Assembly (NCBI GenBank): GCA_965656875.1
Contig: CBFHMJ010000009.1
Coordinates: 62,001 to 126,000 of the forward strand
Reading direction: 5' to 3'
DNA length: 64,000 bases
Origin: CBFHMJ01 sp965656875
GTDB lineage: Bacteria > Pseudomonadota > Gammaproteobacteria > Enterobacterales > Alteromonadaceae
The position numbers and the translations under genes were made by a program. The notes beneath the pieces are model-generated. The model was not told the DNA's origin and did no database searches. It saw only the letters and a list, made by a program, of their open reading frames with translations. The number at the start of each line of letters is the position of its first letter. The stretch's first letter is position 1. Shown one piece after another: positions 1-8,717 of this stretch.

Positions 1-110
1 CGCTTTCATTATATCCAGCGCTAAAACAGTTATTTTTTCTACAATAAATATAAAAACAAAATGTCACCTGTAAAGGTGAACAGACTCGGGTTAATAACAA
101 TCAGTTTCGA

Positions 111-148
111 ATAAGCCGTGATCTGGACAACATCAGATCACGGCTTAT
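111..148. terminator. Perfect 14-bp hairpin after the DUF2857-like gene
   Basis: ATAAGCCGTGATCT is followed after a 10-base loop by its exact reverse complement. It lies 4 bases past the stop codon of the minus-strand gene. There is no U tract after the stem on the minus strand, so it may stabilise the mRNA end instead of terminating transcription by itself. Confidence 0.5.
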
Positions 149-151
149 GAT

Positions 152-1027
152 TTAGGATGACACTAGATCAAACTCGCCTTCATTTCTGGCCTTTTGATAT
201 AAGGCCCACAATACATCGAAACCAAAACCAAACTGACGGTGCGCACTCAGAAATCGTTCCAGTTTTGATTTTTCATCGGCATAGTCTTCCCAAAAGCAAA
301 TAAAATTAACATATTGATCCAGAGAAGTTGTTCTCGGTCGTCCTCGCAAAGGCTCCACACCAAGTTTGTTTCGACGCGCTTTAACGGTGTCTTCATTTTC
401 TTCAGAAAACAAATAAAGCATCAGGCCATAAGTGGCTTTCTTGCTGACTAACAAGTCTTTTATCGCTTCCGTTCGCTCAAAACGTAAATGAGAGAATACT
501 CGCTGAGTCAGAATTTTTCGATTAAAGGTGAATCGCAGGCATTTCTCTTCTACAACGTTTTGTGCCAGTTCCGTCAGTTGTTGCCCGGTTGCTCTGGCTA
601 TATAGCGTTTAATATCATCTGGAAAAGGTTTCAAATGAGTGGCTGAAAAACCGATTTGATGTAACGCGTCTGCCAATAACATAATAAGTGGCCTTACGAC
701 ATGTTGGTGGTTAAAAATAAATGCAAGCTCGCAGTGTTGTCTTGTTGAAAAAGGCTGCCCCTGGTCCTTACACATTAACCGGGCAACAGCATCATGATCC
801 AGCTCCACGTCTATTGCGCCGGATTTCGCTAAACTGGTTGCTAATACCAATAATGATGCAGACGATGCTGCGGAAAGGTATTCAAAGTCACGCTGGTTTA
901 AACCTGTGACATCATAAAGCTCCCTGGCATAATCATCGACTTCCTGAATCATTGCCAGCAGGATCTCCCTGACTAATAACGGCATTCTTACACTATCGAG
1001 CACTTTAGTATTTTTTTGTACATCCAT
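152..1027 (-). CDS. DUF2857-like protein of integrative conjugative elements
   Basis: A 291-residue soluble protein with no signal peptide or membrane segment. The start is ATG preceded by GAAGAGAAA. The last ~70 residues (ARRNKLG, RGRP, then an aromatic stretch ending FDVLWALYQKA) resemble the C-terminal signature of DUF2857 proteins, which sit in regulatory or maintenance regions of PFGI-1/PAPI-1-like integrative elements and have no proven biochemical role. The basic RRNKLG..RGRP patch suggests a DNA-binding helix-turn-helix, which is an inference. The first ~200 residues are longer than in the DUF2857 proteins I know and were not recognised; they contain alternating helical, leucine-rich segments. 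It is transcribed away from the regulator at 1525. The DUF2857 assignment is by motif memory and only moderately sure. Confidence 0.55.
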   Translation of the reverse strand: MDVQKNTKVLDSVRMPLLVREILLAMIQEVDDYARELYDVTGLNQRDFEYLSAASSASLLVLATSLAKSGAIDVELDHDAVARLMCKDQGQPFSTRQHCELAFIFNHQHVVRPLIMLLADALHQIGFSATHLKPFPDDIKRYIARATGQQLTELAQNVVEEKCLRFTFNRKILTQRVFSHLRFERTEAIKDLLVSKKATYGLMLYLFSEENEDTVKARRNKLGVEPLRGRPRTTSLDQYVNFICFWEDYADEKSKLERFLSAHRQFGFGFDVLWALYQKARNEGEFDLVSS

Positions 1028-1524
1028 AATTTTCTCTTCTTTTTATTAGTAAACAATCAGATACAAGCATTCACAATTGAATTTCCCGTATTGGAAATAC
1101 GGTTTAATCTGAGTAATGTAAAAAGGAAGAGCAGTTGTGACATACAAATCAGAACTACACTCACCAATGATGTGAGTTGTTGTAAAAGTATCAGAGATTG
1201 CAAGGACTGAATCCCTTAATATCTCGAACGACATAACGGGGAAAAATAAGCTTTCCTTGCTTTAAACATCAAGGGCGACTTATCAGTGCCCGCTTTTTAA
1301 ATATCAATTAACATTCTCAATTTAACGTAAATTGTATCTATTTAAAGTACAAAAACAAGATGGTAAGATTATTAAATTGTGAAAAATATTGTTTTAAATA
1401 AATGAATTAAAAAGTACCATTTATCAGTACCTTTAATATATACTAAGCGATTCAGTTCTGGGTCATGTGTTGTTTTAGCCTTTTCATTCAAAGCGTGAGC
1501 TTTATATGTATTTGGACAAGAAAC
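1028..1524. promoter_or_regulatory. Divergent intergenic region, about 500 bp
   Basis: AT-rich spacer between two divergently transcribed genes, so promoters for both should lie here. No believable gene was found. A direct repeat AGTACC occurs at 1413-1418 and 1426-1431, about 95 bp before the plus-strand start, and could be an operator. A weak stem GGGC/GCCC at 1273-1291 is followed by GCTTTTT and could stop plus-strand transcripts. No clear -10/-35 pair was assigned. Confidence 0.4.
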
Positions 1525-2337
1525 ATGACAAAACCTGAAACACATCCCTTTTCTAACACGTTCTCTGACTGGCAACCACCGACGCCAGTTTTGATCCATA
1601 AAATGAAAGCGCTTACGAGAGTTTCTACTGAAGAATTGTCACGATTCTTTGGCATCAAATCTCATCGTTTACGTCATATGATCTCCACACGCTATTACAT
1701 AAAAGGGAATCGATTTCCTTTTACTATGTGGCGATTATGGCTTGAATATTATGGTGTTTTACCACCTCTCGTATTATCGCCAAGGGCTAAGCAGTCAACG
1801 CTTCAATTGCCTGAACACACACTTCAACCTGTATCTAACGGCTACCAGGCACCAACACCAGATGAATTTAAACATTTCGTTTACTGGACCGGGTTAACGC
1901 TTGCAGAGATTGAGGATTTATTCGGATTAATCATCTCCGAGACGAAGCAACTCATGACTGACGCAACGTTGACATTAAGCCAGTTCGAACATTTATCGTC
2001 GAAACTATTTTCATCCCGAGACTGGCAAGCTCCAACATTTAATCAACTTAACCTTATCGCTGACATATGTTCTTTAAATTTAATTAATTCATGGCAGCAA
2101 CTGGGTTTGTCACCCTTCAGGATTGACCTCGGCCTGACAACGACCTCGCGATTACGGTGGAAAAATGAACCCCTTCCCGTTTCCAGAAAGCAGTGGTTAA
2201 CCTTTCTGGCAAATCAAGAAGTTCATAACCCGGCCCAATTAAAAAACCTGGGTAAATCAAGGTTACTTATTAGAACCATCAAGTACCCCACATGGAGGAG
2301 AATGGTGCTTTCATTCAACTTAAGCAACTGGCAATAA
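1525..2337 (+). CDS. Putative transcriptional regulator with three DNA-binding-like repeats
   Basis: A 270-residue cytoplasmic protein. The reading frame is open further upstream, but MTKPETHPF at 1525 is preferred because the upstream residues are hydrophobic junk, and GGACAAG lies before this ATG. The protein is built of three related units, each opening with W/Y-Q-x-P-T (WQPPT near residue 14, YQAPT near 110, WQAPT near 171). Each continues with a pattern of the type L..LT..EL...FG and an LS/FPF..W motif, typical of Xre/Cro-like helix-turn-helix folds. The first unit is the best preserved (STEELSRFFGIKSHRLRHMI). It probably binds DNA and may control the nearby conjugation operons; the target is unknown. 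It is likely co-transcribed with the small gene 20 bp downstream. Confidence 0.6.
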   Translation: MTKPETHPFSNTFSDWQPPTPVLIHKMKALTRVSTEELSRFFGIKSHRLRHMISTRYYIKGNRFPFTMWRLWLEYYGVLPPLVLSPRAKQSTLQLPEHTLQPVSNGYQAPTPDEFKHFVYWTGLTLAEIEDLFGLIISETKQLMTDATLTLSQFEHLSSKLFSSRDWQAPTFNQLNLIADICSLNLINSWQQLGLSPFRIDLGLTTTSRLRWKNEPLPVSRKQWLTFLANQEVHNPAQLKNLGKSRLLIRTIKYPTWRRMVLSFNLSNWQ

Positions 2338-2357
2338 AGTAATATTGGAGGCAAGAA

Positions 2358-2570
2358 ATGATTAACGATATTATCAGCGAATTCCACCGCTACCGCCGCT
2401 CTGGCAATCAGTTTATGGCCTGGGAAACGGTGCTGCATCTAAAGCGTCGATTCGCTTTCTCTAAACAGGACATTATTACGGCATTAATTACTGAGGAATT
2501 TTTAGAACGTGAATGCATGGCGTTTATCGAAGAATTCGAGTCGGATGAACTTTGTGAGATTTCTGTTTAA
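2358..2570 (+). CDS. Small hypothetical protein, 70 residues
   Basis: A short acidic, helical protein (MINDIISEFHRYRR...) with no membrane segment. The gene is credible because a good ribosome-binding site (GGAGG, 8 bases before ATG) precedes it, it follows the regulator gene by 20 bp in the same direction, and a strong terminator follows its stop. I recognise no family. Its position suggests a partner or modulator of the upstream regulator. Confidence 0.6.
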   Translation: MINDIISEFHRYRRSGNQFMAWETVLHLKRRFAFSKQDIITALITEEFLERECMAFIEEFESDELCEISV

Positions 2571-2581
2571 AGACGTTAGCC

Positions 2582-2604
2582 AGCATGCCCATTATGGGCA
2601 TGCT
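2582..2604. terminator. Bidirectional terminator between convergent genes
   Basis: AGCATGCCCA, loop TTA, then the exact complement TGGGCATGCT. It sits between the end of the plus-strand small gene and the end of the minus-strand EAL gene. Confidence 0.7.
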
Positions 2605-2628
2605 CCAACCGTCGAAAATGATCAAACA

Positions 2629-3429
2629 TCAGGCAAATTCCACGCAATCCGCTTCTGTGTTATGTGAAACCAGACTATTGTCAGGTCTCCCCAGGTAATA
2701 CCCTTGTCCCATATGACAACCCAGATTTTCAATAATATCTTTTTCAGATTGATCTTCTATGCCTTCAGCCAACGTATAGCATCCTTTTACCAGTGCAATA
2801 TGATTCAGCGAGGCAATAATGGCGCGTTTGACGCGATTATTTTCCAACCCTCGAACAAGGCTCTTATCAATTTTGATACCTTGTACATTGAGCCGTTCAA
2901 AACCACTCATATTACAAAATCCGGCCCCAAAATCATCAATCACCACATTGATTCCATAGCTGTTTAACACCGCAATAGCGGCATTCACCCGATCATAGTC
3001 ATCAATTCGGCTGTCTTCTGTAATTTCAATTTCAACTTTACGTGGATCGAGCAATCGGGTTTCAATCATTTCGGATACGATATGCATAAAATAGCCGCCA
3101 TCTTTACCCGCCAGTTCACAAGGTGTGACGTTAATCGCCATCGTTTGATTCGGGGCCAGCGTTCTTGCTGCATCATTCAGCTTGACTAACAAGACGGGCC
3201 AAAGTTTTCGCCATAACCGAGGACGGTTGATTTTTGATAAGAACTGGTCTGGAAACAGTAATCCTTTTTTTGGATGTTGTAACCGCAGTAAACATTCATA
3301 CCCCTTTAGTGAACCGGTTGATAGCAAATATTGAGGCTGATACTGGTAAAAAAAACATTCATTCAATTTCTTCAAAATTGGGCATGTCCTTCGTAATAAA
3401 TGCTTTAAATAGTCAGTTGCTTCACTCAT
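2629..3429 (-). CDS. EAL-domain cyclic-di-GMP phosphodiesterase
   Basis: A stand-alone EAL domain of about 266 residues, with no sensory or membrane part. The family hydrolyses cyclic-di-GMP to pGpG. Visible conserved parts are YECLLR (the EAL signature, here Glu-Cys-Leu), AINVTP, EIEITED, IDDFGAG, GIKIDKS, LAEGIED and GQGYYLGRP. The metal- and substrate-binding Glu, Asn, Glu, Asp-Asp, Lys, Glu and Gln residues therefore all seem present, and the enzyme is probably active despite the Ala-to-Cys change in the motif. The start is MSEATDY: the upstream in-frame ATG lies 15 bases away and the AGGGGAAAAAA stretch serves as ribosome-binding site for the second ATG. It follows the T4SS operon by 26 bp, so it may be co-expressed and lower c-di-GMP when conjugation genes are on. 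Confidence 0.85.
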   Translation of the reverse strand: MSEATDYLKHLLRRTCPILKKLNECFFYQYQPQYLLSTGSLKGYECLLRLQHPKKGLLFPDQFLSKINRPRLWRKLWPVLLVKLNDAARTLAPNQTMAINVTPCELAGKDGGYFMHIVSEMIETRLLDPRKVEIEITEDSRIDDYDRVNAAIAVLNSYGINVVIDDFGAGFCNMSGFERLNVQGIKIDKSLVRGLENNRVKRAIIASLNHIALVKGCYTLAEGIEDQSEKDIIENLGCHMGQGYYLGRPDNSLVSHNTEADCVEFA

Positions 3430-3455
3430 TTTTTTCCCCTGCATAAATTAATGAA

Positions 3456-4982
3456 TTATTTAGAATTTAAAAACGAACGGCCCCTGGATATAAGCCCACC
3501 AACATTTACCCCGGGCAGTGATAGACCTTTTGTTGCATATCTTGCTGCTACATTATTAACGCCAACCATACCTACCCAACCTAATGTGACCGTGAATATT
3601 AACGGTGCAAGTACGTACAATGATGAACTAATAACACAAACAACAAAGTAACTATCTAATTCTTTGATGTTAGTCAGACCTAGCCCCAACGCGTCAGCCA
3701 TTGTGTTATCCAATAATTTGGCGATCTCCCAAAAAAATGGCCATAACATAATGGACATCATCACACCATTAAATAGCCCTATGTATTGCCATTGGAAACG
3801 ACCAAATAGCATTGCTATCGGATAAGAAATAATAATGAACATCAAAAGTATCGGTTTCAGCATAGGCAAAATAAGTCTGATAATGCTCTCTGCCGGACCT
3901 TCAGAAAGAGCGTTCAATCCCAGACCAACAGTGCCAAACAATCGATTCAGGTAAGTTATAAAACCCGAAGTGTGATCGATGCCCAGATCAGCTGAAATGT
4001 CTTTTCCTAATTCGTGTATTTTTTTATTGGTAAATAATGCTTTTCGAATTACTTCGTCCGTAGACTGAAACCAATTTGATATTTTTTCGAAAAACCCCTC
4101 CTTTAGAGAATCTTTTATTCGTTTGGACAAAGACTCAGGTGATTTATAGGGTTGAGACTGGTTAATCCCCAGCCACCACTCATTACAAAAGGGATACCCG
4201 AAACCACTTTCTGTAGACGACATTTCTGGTGGCTGATGGTTTGAATGCTGAAAACCAGCTCGTTTTTTGAGTGAATACATACCATCACCTTCCTGATTAT
4301 CGTAGTAACCTGGTAGTGACAAAAAAACTGAACTGCCAGGCCAGTCGTCTTTTTCATCTATTTCTTTAGCTTTTTGTTTACGATATTTTGTTCTGGCTGG
4401 TAAATAACAGCGCTGAATAAAGTCTTGCGTCTCCGCTCTTAACTTCGGGGACGAAATCCGTTGCTCATCAATCAAATCACTAATTAATCGAATATCAGAT
4501 GCACATGGCATGTCATTAACAGCTTGATTTTTAACCCCCTGAGCAACAGATAAAGCAATGTATGTCAGAATCGGCGCTTTTATCTCATCTCCACTACCAA
4601 TCAAAGCAGTCATATTCGCCGTCAGTTTTACTTCAGCCTCATTTGAAGGGTTTTCATTCATCGAGGATGCTCTTTTGTTTCCTGTCGCTAAGCAACTTTG
4701 TTTGAAGTATTTAAAATCGGAAAATTTCATCGGGATTACGGGAATTAATGCTAGCTGAAGAACTAACAAAACCGACACAACGTTGGTTGCCACACGTTTC
4801 AAGGAAGCCTGATGATTGAAATCTTCAATTGAAGTACTTATCGATTCCTTAGCACCCTGAAAGACCACTAGTACAATTGGCAAATATACCAATCCCGTGC
4901 TTACCAGAATTCCCCATATCAAACTATAGATATGAAAACCTAAACTCAGGCCATATGCATCAATTACGCTATCTACGATCAT
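3456..4982 (-). CDS. TraG-like inner-membrane T4SS protein
   Basis: A 508-residue polytopic protein. A membrane segment lies near residues 15-45, another near 65-90, then comes a periplasmic stretch of some 230 residues with several cysteines (e.g. ASDIRL after MPC, QRCYLP, YPFCNEWW). Four or more C-terminal membrane helices follow (IIRLILPMLKPILLMFIIISYP, then the WPFFWE region). This is the layout of the TraG N-terminal domain proteins (PF07916) that close the distal gene block of GI-type integrative elements; they act in mating-pair formation and stabilisation. ATG is preceded by AAGGCG. The C-terminal surface-exclusion half of F-type TraG is absent, as is usual for this family. It is the last structural gene of the block. 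Confidence 0.8.
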   Translation of the reverse strand: MIVDSVIDAYGLSLGFHIYSLIWGILVSTGLVYLPIVLVVFQGAKESISTSIEDFNHQASLKRVATNVVSVLLVLQLALIPVIPMKFSDFKYFKQSCLATGNKRASSMNENPSNEAEVKLTANMTALIGSGDEIKAPILTYIALSVAQGVKNQAVNDMPCASDIRLISDLIDEQRISSPKLRAETQDFIQRCYLPARTKYRKQKAKEIDEKDDWPGSSVFLSLPGYYDNQEGDGMYSLKKRAGFQHSNHQPPEMSSTESGFGYPFCNEWWLGINQSQPYKSPESLSKRIKDSLKEGFFEKISNWFQSTDEVIRKALFTNKKIHELGKDISADLGIDHTSGFITYLNRLFGTVGLGLNALSEGPAESIIRLILPMLKPILLMFIIISYPIAMLFGRFQWQYIGLFNGVMMSIMLWPFFWEIAKLLDNTMADALGLGLTNIKELDSYFVVCVISSSLYVLAPLIFTVTLGWVGMVGVNNVAARYATKGLSLPGVNVGGLISRGRSFLNSK

Positions 4983-5063
4983 TTTTTCGCCTTCAAGACA
5001 TGAGTCTGGATAATTCCAGCACGTCTAAGTACTGGTTTATAAATTGATCGATTCGCCAGATTT

Positions 5064-6401
5064 TTATCTTCCAGTGACATCATTAATTCGCTGGCCAGAT
5101 CTGACTTTCGGTAAAAGTTGATACTGCTCTACAGCGCGCTTTTTCCTCATAAGTAGCTTTGTAGCTACGGATTGTTGGATTGATTCTCGTAACGCTATAT
5201 CCTGCTGTAACATATTCATTTCTTCCTTCAATTCTAAAACCTGACGTTCCACAATGTTTACAGCATCCGCATTTGTAGCAATATTAGGTTCTTTAACACC
5301 CGCCAACAATACGCGGCGCGCCGCAATCAATTTCTCAACTACTCTGACCGTAGCAATTTCTTCTGCTAATCGTTCAGCCAACATACCTTGATAGGTATCC
5401 TCGGCCTTTAGTGCCTCTATGACCTGCTGAGAAATCTGATATCCAGGTGCTGAGATACTCGCCAGTTCTTCATGACTGAAGATAGATTTTCCATTGTTGA
5501 GCAATGCCAATAGTGTCTCGGTAACCAACCGATGTTCCTCAGCAATCTTGGCATATATACCTCGTCCAGGCTGAGTTTTAACTCTGTCGCATTCCTGACA
5601 GGTTTGAATACTGGTTTCACCAATTACATCTTTAATCCAACCTGATATCTCATCACGAGAATTCCAAAGTTTTTTCAACCACGGAGCCTGTTCACTGGTG
5701 ATCTCACTGATACTGTCCGCGGCGTGACCAGCTAATAAATTAACGCCCGCTTTTGTTGTATCTTCAACCGTATTTATAGCGGGCTGAGTTTCACCGCCAG
5801 CTTTCTTACCTGCAACCCAGCCAAGGCCTCCATTTCCCATATTCTCTTTAATGTTCTTATCAACCGCAGCAACATCTTTTCCTTCTATCGCCTTCTCTTC
5901 CCATTGAGCAACGCCCGCAATCTGTAACCATTGCCCAGGGGATGCCAGAGCATCGGTCCCACCTTCAATCAGTTTTTCTGATATTGCTTCGCATGAGGCA
6001 ACCGATGTATCAAACAAATCCAAACCTTCCAGCCTTCCTTGCTGCATAAATTCAAATAACACCGGATCTAATCGCGCAATTTCCATCATGGCAAAGTTTG
6101 CTACTGCGCCAGTTGCAGACTTAACCAGGTTTTGTGCGATAGCATTAAATTTCGATTCAAAATCATTCACAAAATTTGTAACAGTCAAAGATGGATCAAA
6201 ACTGCCGCATTTGGGCAGAGACCAGTTAATTCCTGGTGTGTTAATCGTTATATTCACATCCCGATTCTGAACCTTAGCTTTTCCACCGATTTCAAATGGT
6301 AGAACCGGATCAATCTGATTGGCCTGTGACTTCCAGGGTGAGATCAATACGCCAACCGTAACTATTGGGAACACAATCCCTGCTTTTACACGATTTATCA
6401 T
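5064..6401 (-). CDS. Integrating conjugative element protein, PFL_4711 family (TIGR03755, TraH-like role)
   Basis: A secreted or periplasmic protein of 445 residues with a signal peptide (MINRVKAG, hydrophobic core, cut near KSQA). The start at 6401 is chosen because GAAGGA lies just upstream; the longer frame would overlap the neighbour without a ribosome-binding site. Visible features are CGSFDPSL near the N terminus, a long helical middle, a CQECD pair near residue 270, and a C-terminal coiled-coil rich in Glu/Gln/Leu. The family forms part of the mating channel of GI-type T4SS. It follows the TraU-like gene by 19 bp in the same operon. Confidence 0.8.
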   Translation of the reverse strand: MINRVKAGIVFPIVTVGVLISPWKSQANQIDPVLPFEIGGKAKVQNRDVNITINTPGINWSLPKCGSFDPSLTVTNFVNDFESKFNAIAQNLVKSATGAVANFAMMEIARLDPVLFEFMQQGRLEGLDLFDTSVASCEAISEKLIEGGTDALASPGQWLQIAGVAQWEEKAIEGKDVAAVDKNIKENMGNGGLGWVAGKKAGGETQPAINTVEDTTKAGVNLLAGHAADSISEITSEQAPWLKKLWNSRDEISGWIKDVIGETSIQTCQECDRVKTQPGRGIYAKIAEEHRLVTETLLALLNNGKSIFSHEELASISAPGYQISQQVIEALKAEDTYQGMLAERLAEEIATVRVVEKLIAARRVLLAGVKEPNIATNADAVNIVERQVLELKEEMNMLQQDIALRESIQQSVATKLLMRKKRAVEQYQLLPKVRSGQRINDVTGR

Positions 6402-6420
6402 CTTTGAATTTCCTTCGTGT

Positions 6421-7605
6421 TTAATTAAAGTCAACAGTCATCAAAAACTTACCACTGCGTTTCTTGCAACACTCATAGGGACGCCAGAGCTGCCAGGCAT
6501 AATAACCATAGTCAGACCTTCTGCTTTTATAAGCATCAGGAATCTCAATATCAGATTTTTTTAGTGTTGTTGGGGTTGTGTCTTTCAGTGCTATATCGCT
6601 GATAATATGGCAAGTTTTATCCATGTTGGGATAGAGCATTTGCCATTTCCCTGTCTTGCTATCCCACTCTTTTATTCTCTCAGGAGGGGAATACCACTTT
6701 TTTTTCTTTGTGTGACCCATAGGTAACCTTGCTCGAAAGCTCACCCCTTCCTCTGTGGCAATATCTGCGGCCCGCTGCGCAACAACTGCAGCGGCTTTAT
6801 AATCATGGGTCTGCACAACTGTTGCATCTCTGGGAAATAACGACTCAAAACGCTGCGCATCTTTCGATGGTTTTTTTTGCCCATCACTTCTCTCCGTAAC
6901 AGGTCGGCTTTTCAACAATTCATTTAAAGCGCTTAACGAAGAAAAATCAGAGCCAGAAGGTAAATTGAACAAGAACTCAAGAGGTAAAGTAATGACCGGA
7001 AAAACATTGGACCAATGTAAAAAGTCGATAAAGGAGGAATAATAAGGCATGAAAGGCGTTACGCCAGTGTCACAAGCCAGGCTAGCATCACCAAGCATAC
7101 GAAAGAAAATTGGTGCCACCGGGCTGCCCACGACATCCACATTTTTACTAATCGAATTAATCGAAGATAAGTATCCAGTAGATGATTTGCCTGTGCCACG
7201 ATTAACCGTTGAAAAGCCGGCTCCAGCCAACTCAACAGGCTGTTTTAGCTTTAATCTTCGAGCCATCATCGAACCCGCTTTTTTGTTTATACGAGAAATA
7301 ACGGACAGCTCACGAATAGCCATACGTTCAGGTGAATCGTAAACCTGAACCAATGCATCCGGATTAAAGTGTTTTACCTTAATAGACGATTTAATTCTGC
7401 ACCCAGCTAAGTCACACTTTAACCAAAAACAAACACCGGTGATTTTCCAATCTGCGCAGGTTTTCCATGCCTTTGACATCACAGGCATTGTATGACTGAC
7501 AACATCCCATAAACCAACATGTTTTTTAGATTCAGCTGAAATAGCATCGACTGGAACACAAACAAGCACCAGGCTTATCAGCGATGTGAATAATCCAGTA
7601 TTCAT
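6421..7605 (-). CDS. Integrating conjugative element protein, PFL_4710 family (TIGR03756, TraU-like)
   Basis: 394 residues with an N-terminal signal peptide (MNTGLFTSLISLVLVCVPVDA). It is cysteine-rich, as expected for TraU relatives: CADWKITGVCFWLKCDLAGC near residues 49-68, ACDTG in the middle, and YECCKKRSGKF close to the end. Many Cys residues presumably form disulfides in the periplasm. TraU-type proteins are needed for mating-pair formation. The ATG overlaps the stop of the upstream PFL_4709 gene (ATGA), showing translational coupling. The length is typical of the family. Confidence 0.85.
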   Translation of the reverse strand: MNTGLFTSLISLVLVCVPVDAISAESKKHVGLWDVVSHTMPVMSKAWKTCADWKITGVCFWLKCDLAGCRIKSSIKVKHFNPDALVQVYDSPERMAIRELSVISRINKKAGSMMARRLKLKQPVELAGAGFSTVNRGTGKSSTGYLSSINSISKNVDVVGSPVAPIFFRMLGDASLACDTGVTPFMPYYSSFIDFLHWSNVFPVITLPLEFLFNLPSGSDFSSLSALNELLKSRPVTERSDGQKKPSKDAQRFESLFPRDATVVQTHDYKAAAVVAQRAADIATEEGVSFRARLPMGHTKKKKWYSPPERIKEWDSKTGKWQMLYPNMDKTCHIISDIALKDTTPTTLKKSDIEIPDAYKSRRSDYGYYAWQLWRPYECCKKRSGKFLMTVDFN

Positions 7606-8090
7606 TGACCATTCACTCGCTGTTCACGCCACTGACTGATCGCGTGCTGAATATCTTCTTCGCCATAAATGACATAAGCTTCATCAATCACAATTGCTGG
7701 TACAGCCTCAATACCCAATGTGATCGCTCGGCCAACTGACTGATACCCCTGAACAACCTTTTTAAACACCACTTTCCCCTGAGATTGATTTAAAAATTGC
7801 TGCATATATTGATTGGCCGCTTCCGGAGTACTCGGAAGCTGGCTATTGATTTGCTCAATCAACGTGTCCGGTTCTGACACATTATGAAATTCGATAACCG
7901 TACCGGGCGCATCAATCTCCTGCATCGTGTTGAAAGCGCTTTCATAAAACACTTCAATTCTTGCTGGTATCTGCACTGAACCCGATGACTGTTTTGCCGC
8001 CCCACCCAGTACAGATGACGCCGCAGCCAGATTTACCTGACTTACTATGATCAACCCGATAATCGTGGCAAAAGATTTAATGTGGTACAT
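7602..8090 (-). CDS. Integrating conjugative element protein, PFL_4709 family (TIGR03757)
   Basis: 162 residues with a signal peptide (MYHIKSFATIIGLIIVSQVNLAAA). The C-terminal part (GIEAVPAIVID..YVIYGEEDIQHA) is the family signature and resembles the TrbC/thioredoxin-like VPAVV element of F-type systems, so it may be a periplasmic partner in disulfide or channel assembly. The frame is open 111 bases further upstream, but AGGAGGTGAT lies immediately before ATG at 8090, which decides the start. It is the first gene of the distal T4SS block, with the broken toxin-antitoxin module and a terminator upstream. In related elements it directly follows VirB4/DsbC; here the pilus operon lies between. 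Confidence 0.85.
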   Translation of the reverse strand: MYHIKSFATIIGLIIVSQVNLAAASSVLGGAAKQSSGSVQIPARIEVFYESAFNTMQEIDAPGTVIEFHNVSEPDTLIEQINSQLPSTPEAANQYMQQFLNQSQGKVVFKKVVQGYQSVGRAITLGIEAVPAIVIDEAYVIYGEEDIQHAISQWREQRVNGQ

Positions 8091-8200
8091 ATCACCTCCT
8101 GAATTTGTTTCTAATTTAGAAGGTGACAGCGCTCGATTCAGAGGAAAACCGGGGGGGATTTTTGGAGGGTTTAAAACTGGATGAATAGGTGAGTGGATCA

Positions 8201-8231
8201 AAAAAGCCTTATCGGTTTTGATAAGGCTTTT
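8201..8231. terminator. Bidirectional rho-independent terminator
   Basis: AAAAGCCTTATC, a short loop GGTTTT, GATAAGGCTTTT, with A tract before and T tract after. It would stop transcripts leaving the toxin-antitoxin remnant or the pilus operon before the PFL_4709 gene. Confidence 0.8.
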
Positions 8232-8287
8232 GACATAATACAGATCGTGTTGACCTTCCCTACTTCAGGAAAAACAGTGAGCTGATT

Positions 8288-8419
8288 TTACCAATCGGTA
8301 ATGCAAGCCTTAATATCTCCTCTTGCCTGTATCTCACACACAGACTTTAATAGCCATTTAATGACATCAATTATATGGCTTTGCGCCAAACGTGTAACTT
8401 TTATAGTGATCAAATCCAT
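8288..8419 (-). pseudogene. Remnant of a ParE/RelE-type toxin
   Basis: A 43-codon frame beginning ATG at 8419, directly after the antitoxin remnant, reading MDLITIKVTRLAQSHIIDVIKWLL and then losing similarity before a stop. The first 24 residues look like the start of ParE-family toxins (V.LT.LA...L..I..WL). The remaining two thirds of such a toxin are absent or out of frame. The call rests on the N-terminal pattern and the position behind a Phd-like gene. Confidence 0.45.
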
Positions 8420-8433
8420 TTGAATTCCTATAG

Positions 8434-8688
8434 TCACTCTAATACCTCATCAACCGATGACAAATCATCCTGCTCAATATCTTTTCTGGCGCTAATAAGT
8501 AGTTCCATAAATGCCATTTTTTCTTGCTGATACTGATATGCATCGTGTGTCAGCAACACCAGTGATTCACGCCCATTTTGCGTAACAATGACAGGCTAAA
8601 ATCCAGGCTCATTACGCAGCGATGCCACTCTTGCCTTCATATCACTGATGCTTATTGCTTTCAGTCGCGTAGTCAAAGTAACCGTCAA
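8434..8688 (-). pseudogene. Phd/YefM-type antitoxin broken by an in-frame amber codon
   Basis: An 85-codon frame (possible TTG start at 8688) reading LTVTLTTRLKAISISDMKARVASLRNEPGF, then a TAG stop at 8598-8596, then PVIVTQNGRESLVLLTHDAYQYQQEK and an acidic tail, ending at a proper TGA. The two halves match the Phd/YefM layout: a DNA-binding first part, the PV.VTQNGR.S.VLL beta hairpin, and a C-terminal toxin-neutralising helix. Only the single TAG breaks the frame, so inactivation appears recent, unless the element's host reads through it or the downstream ATG is used. Confidence 0.7.
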
Positions 8689-8717
8689 CTAAATTTTAGA
8701 CCTTAAATAAGCTAATG

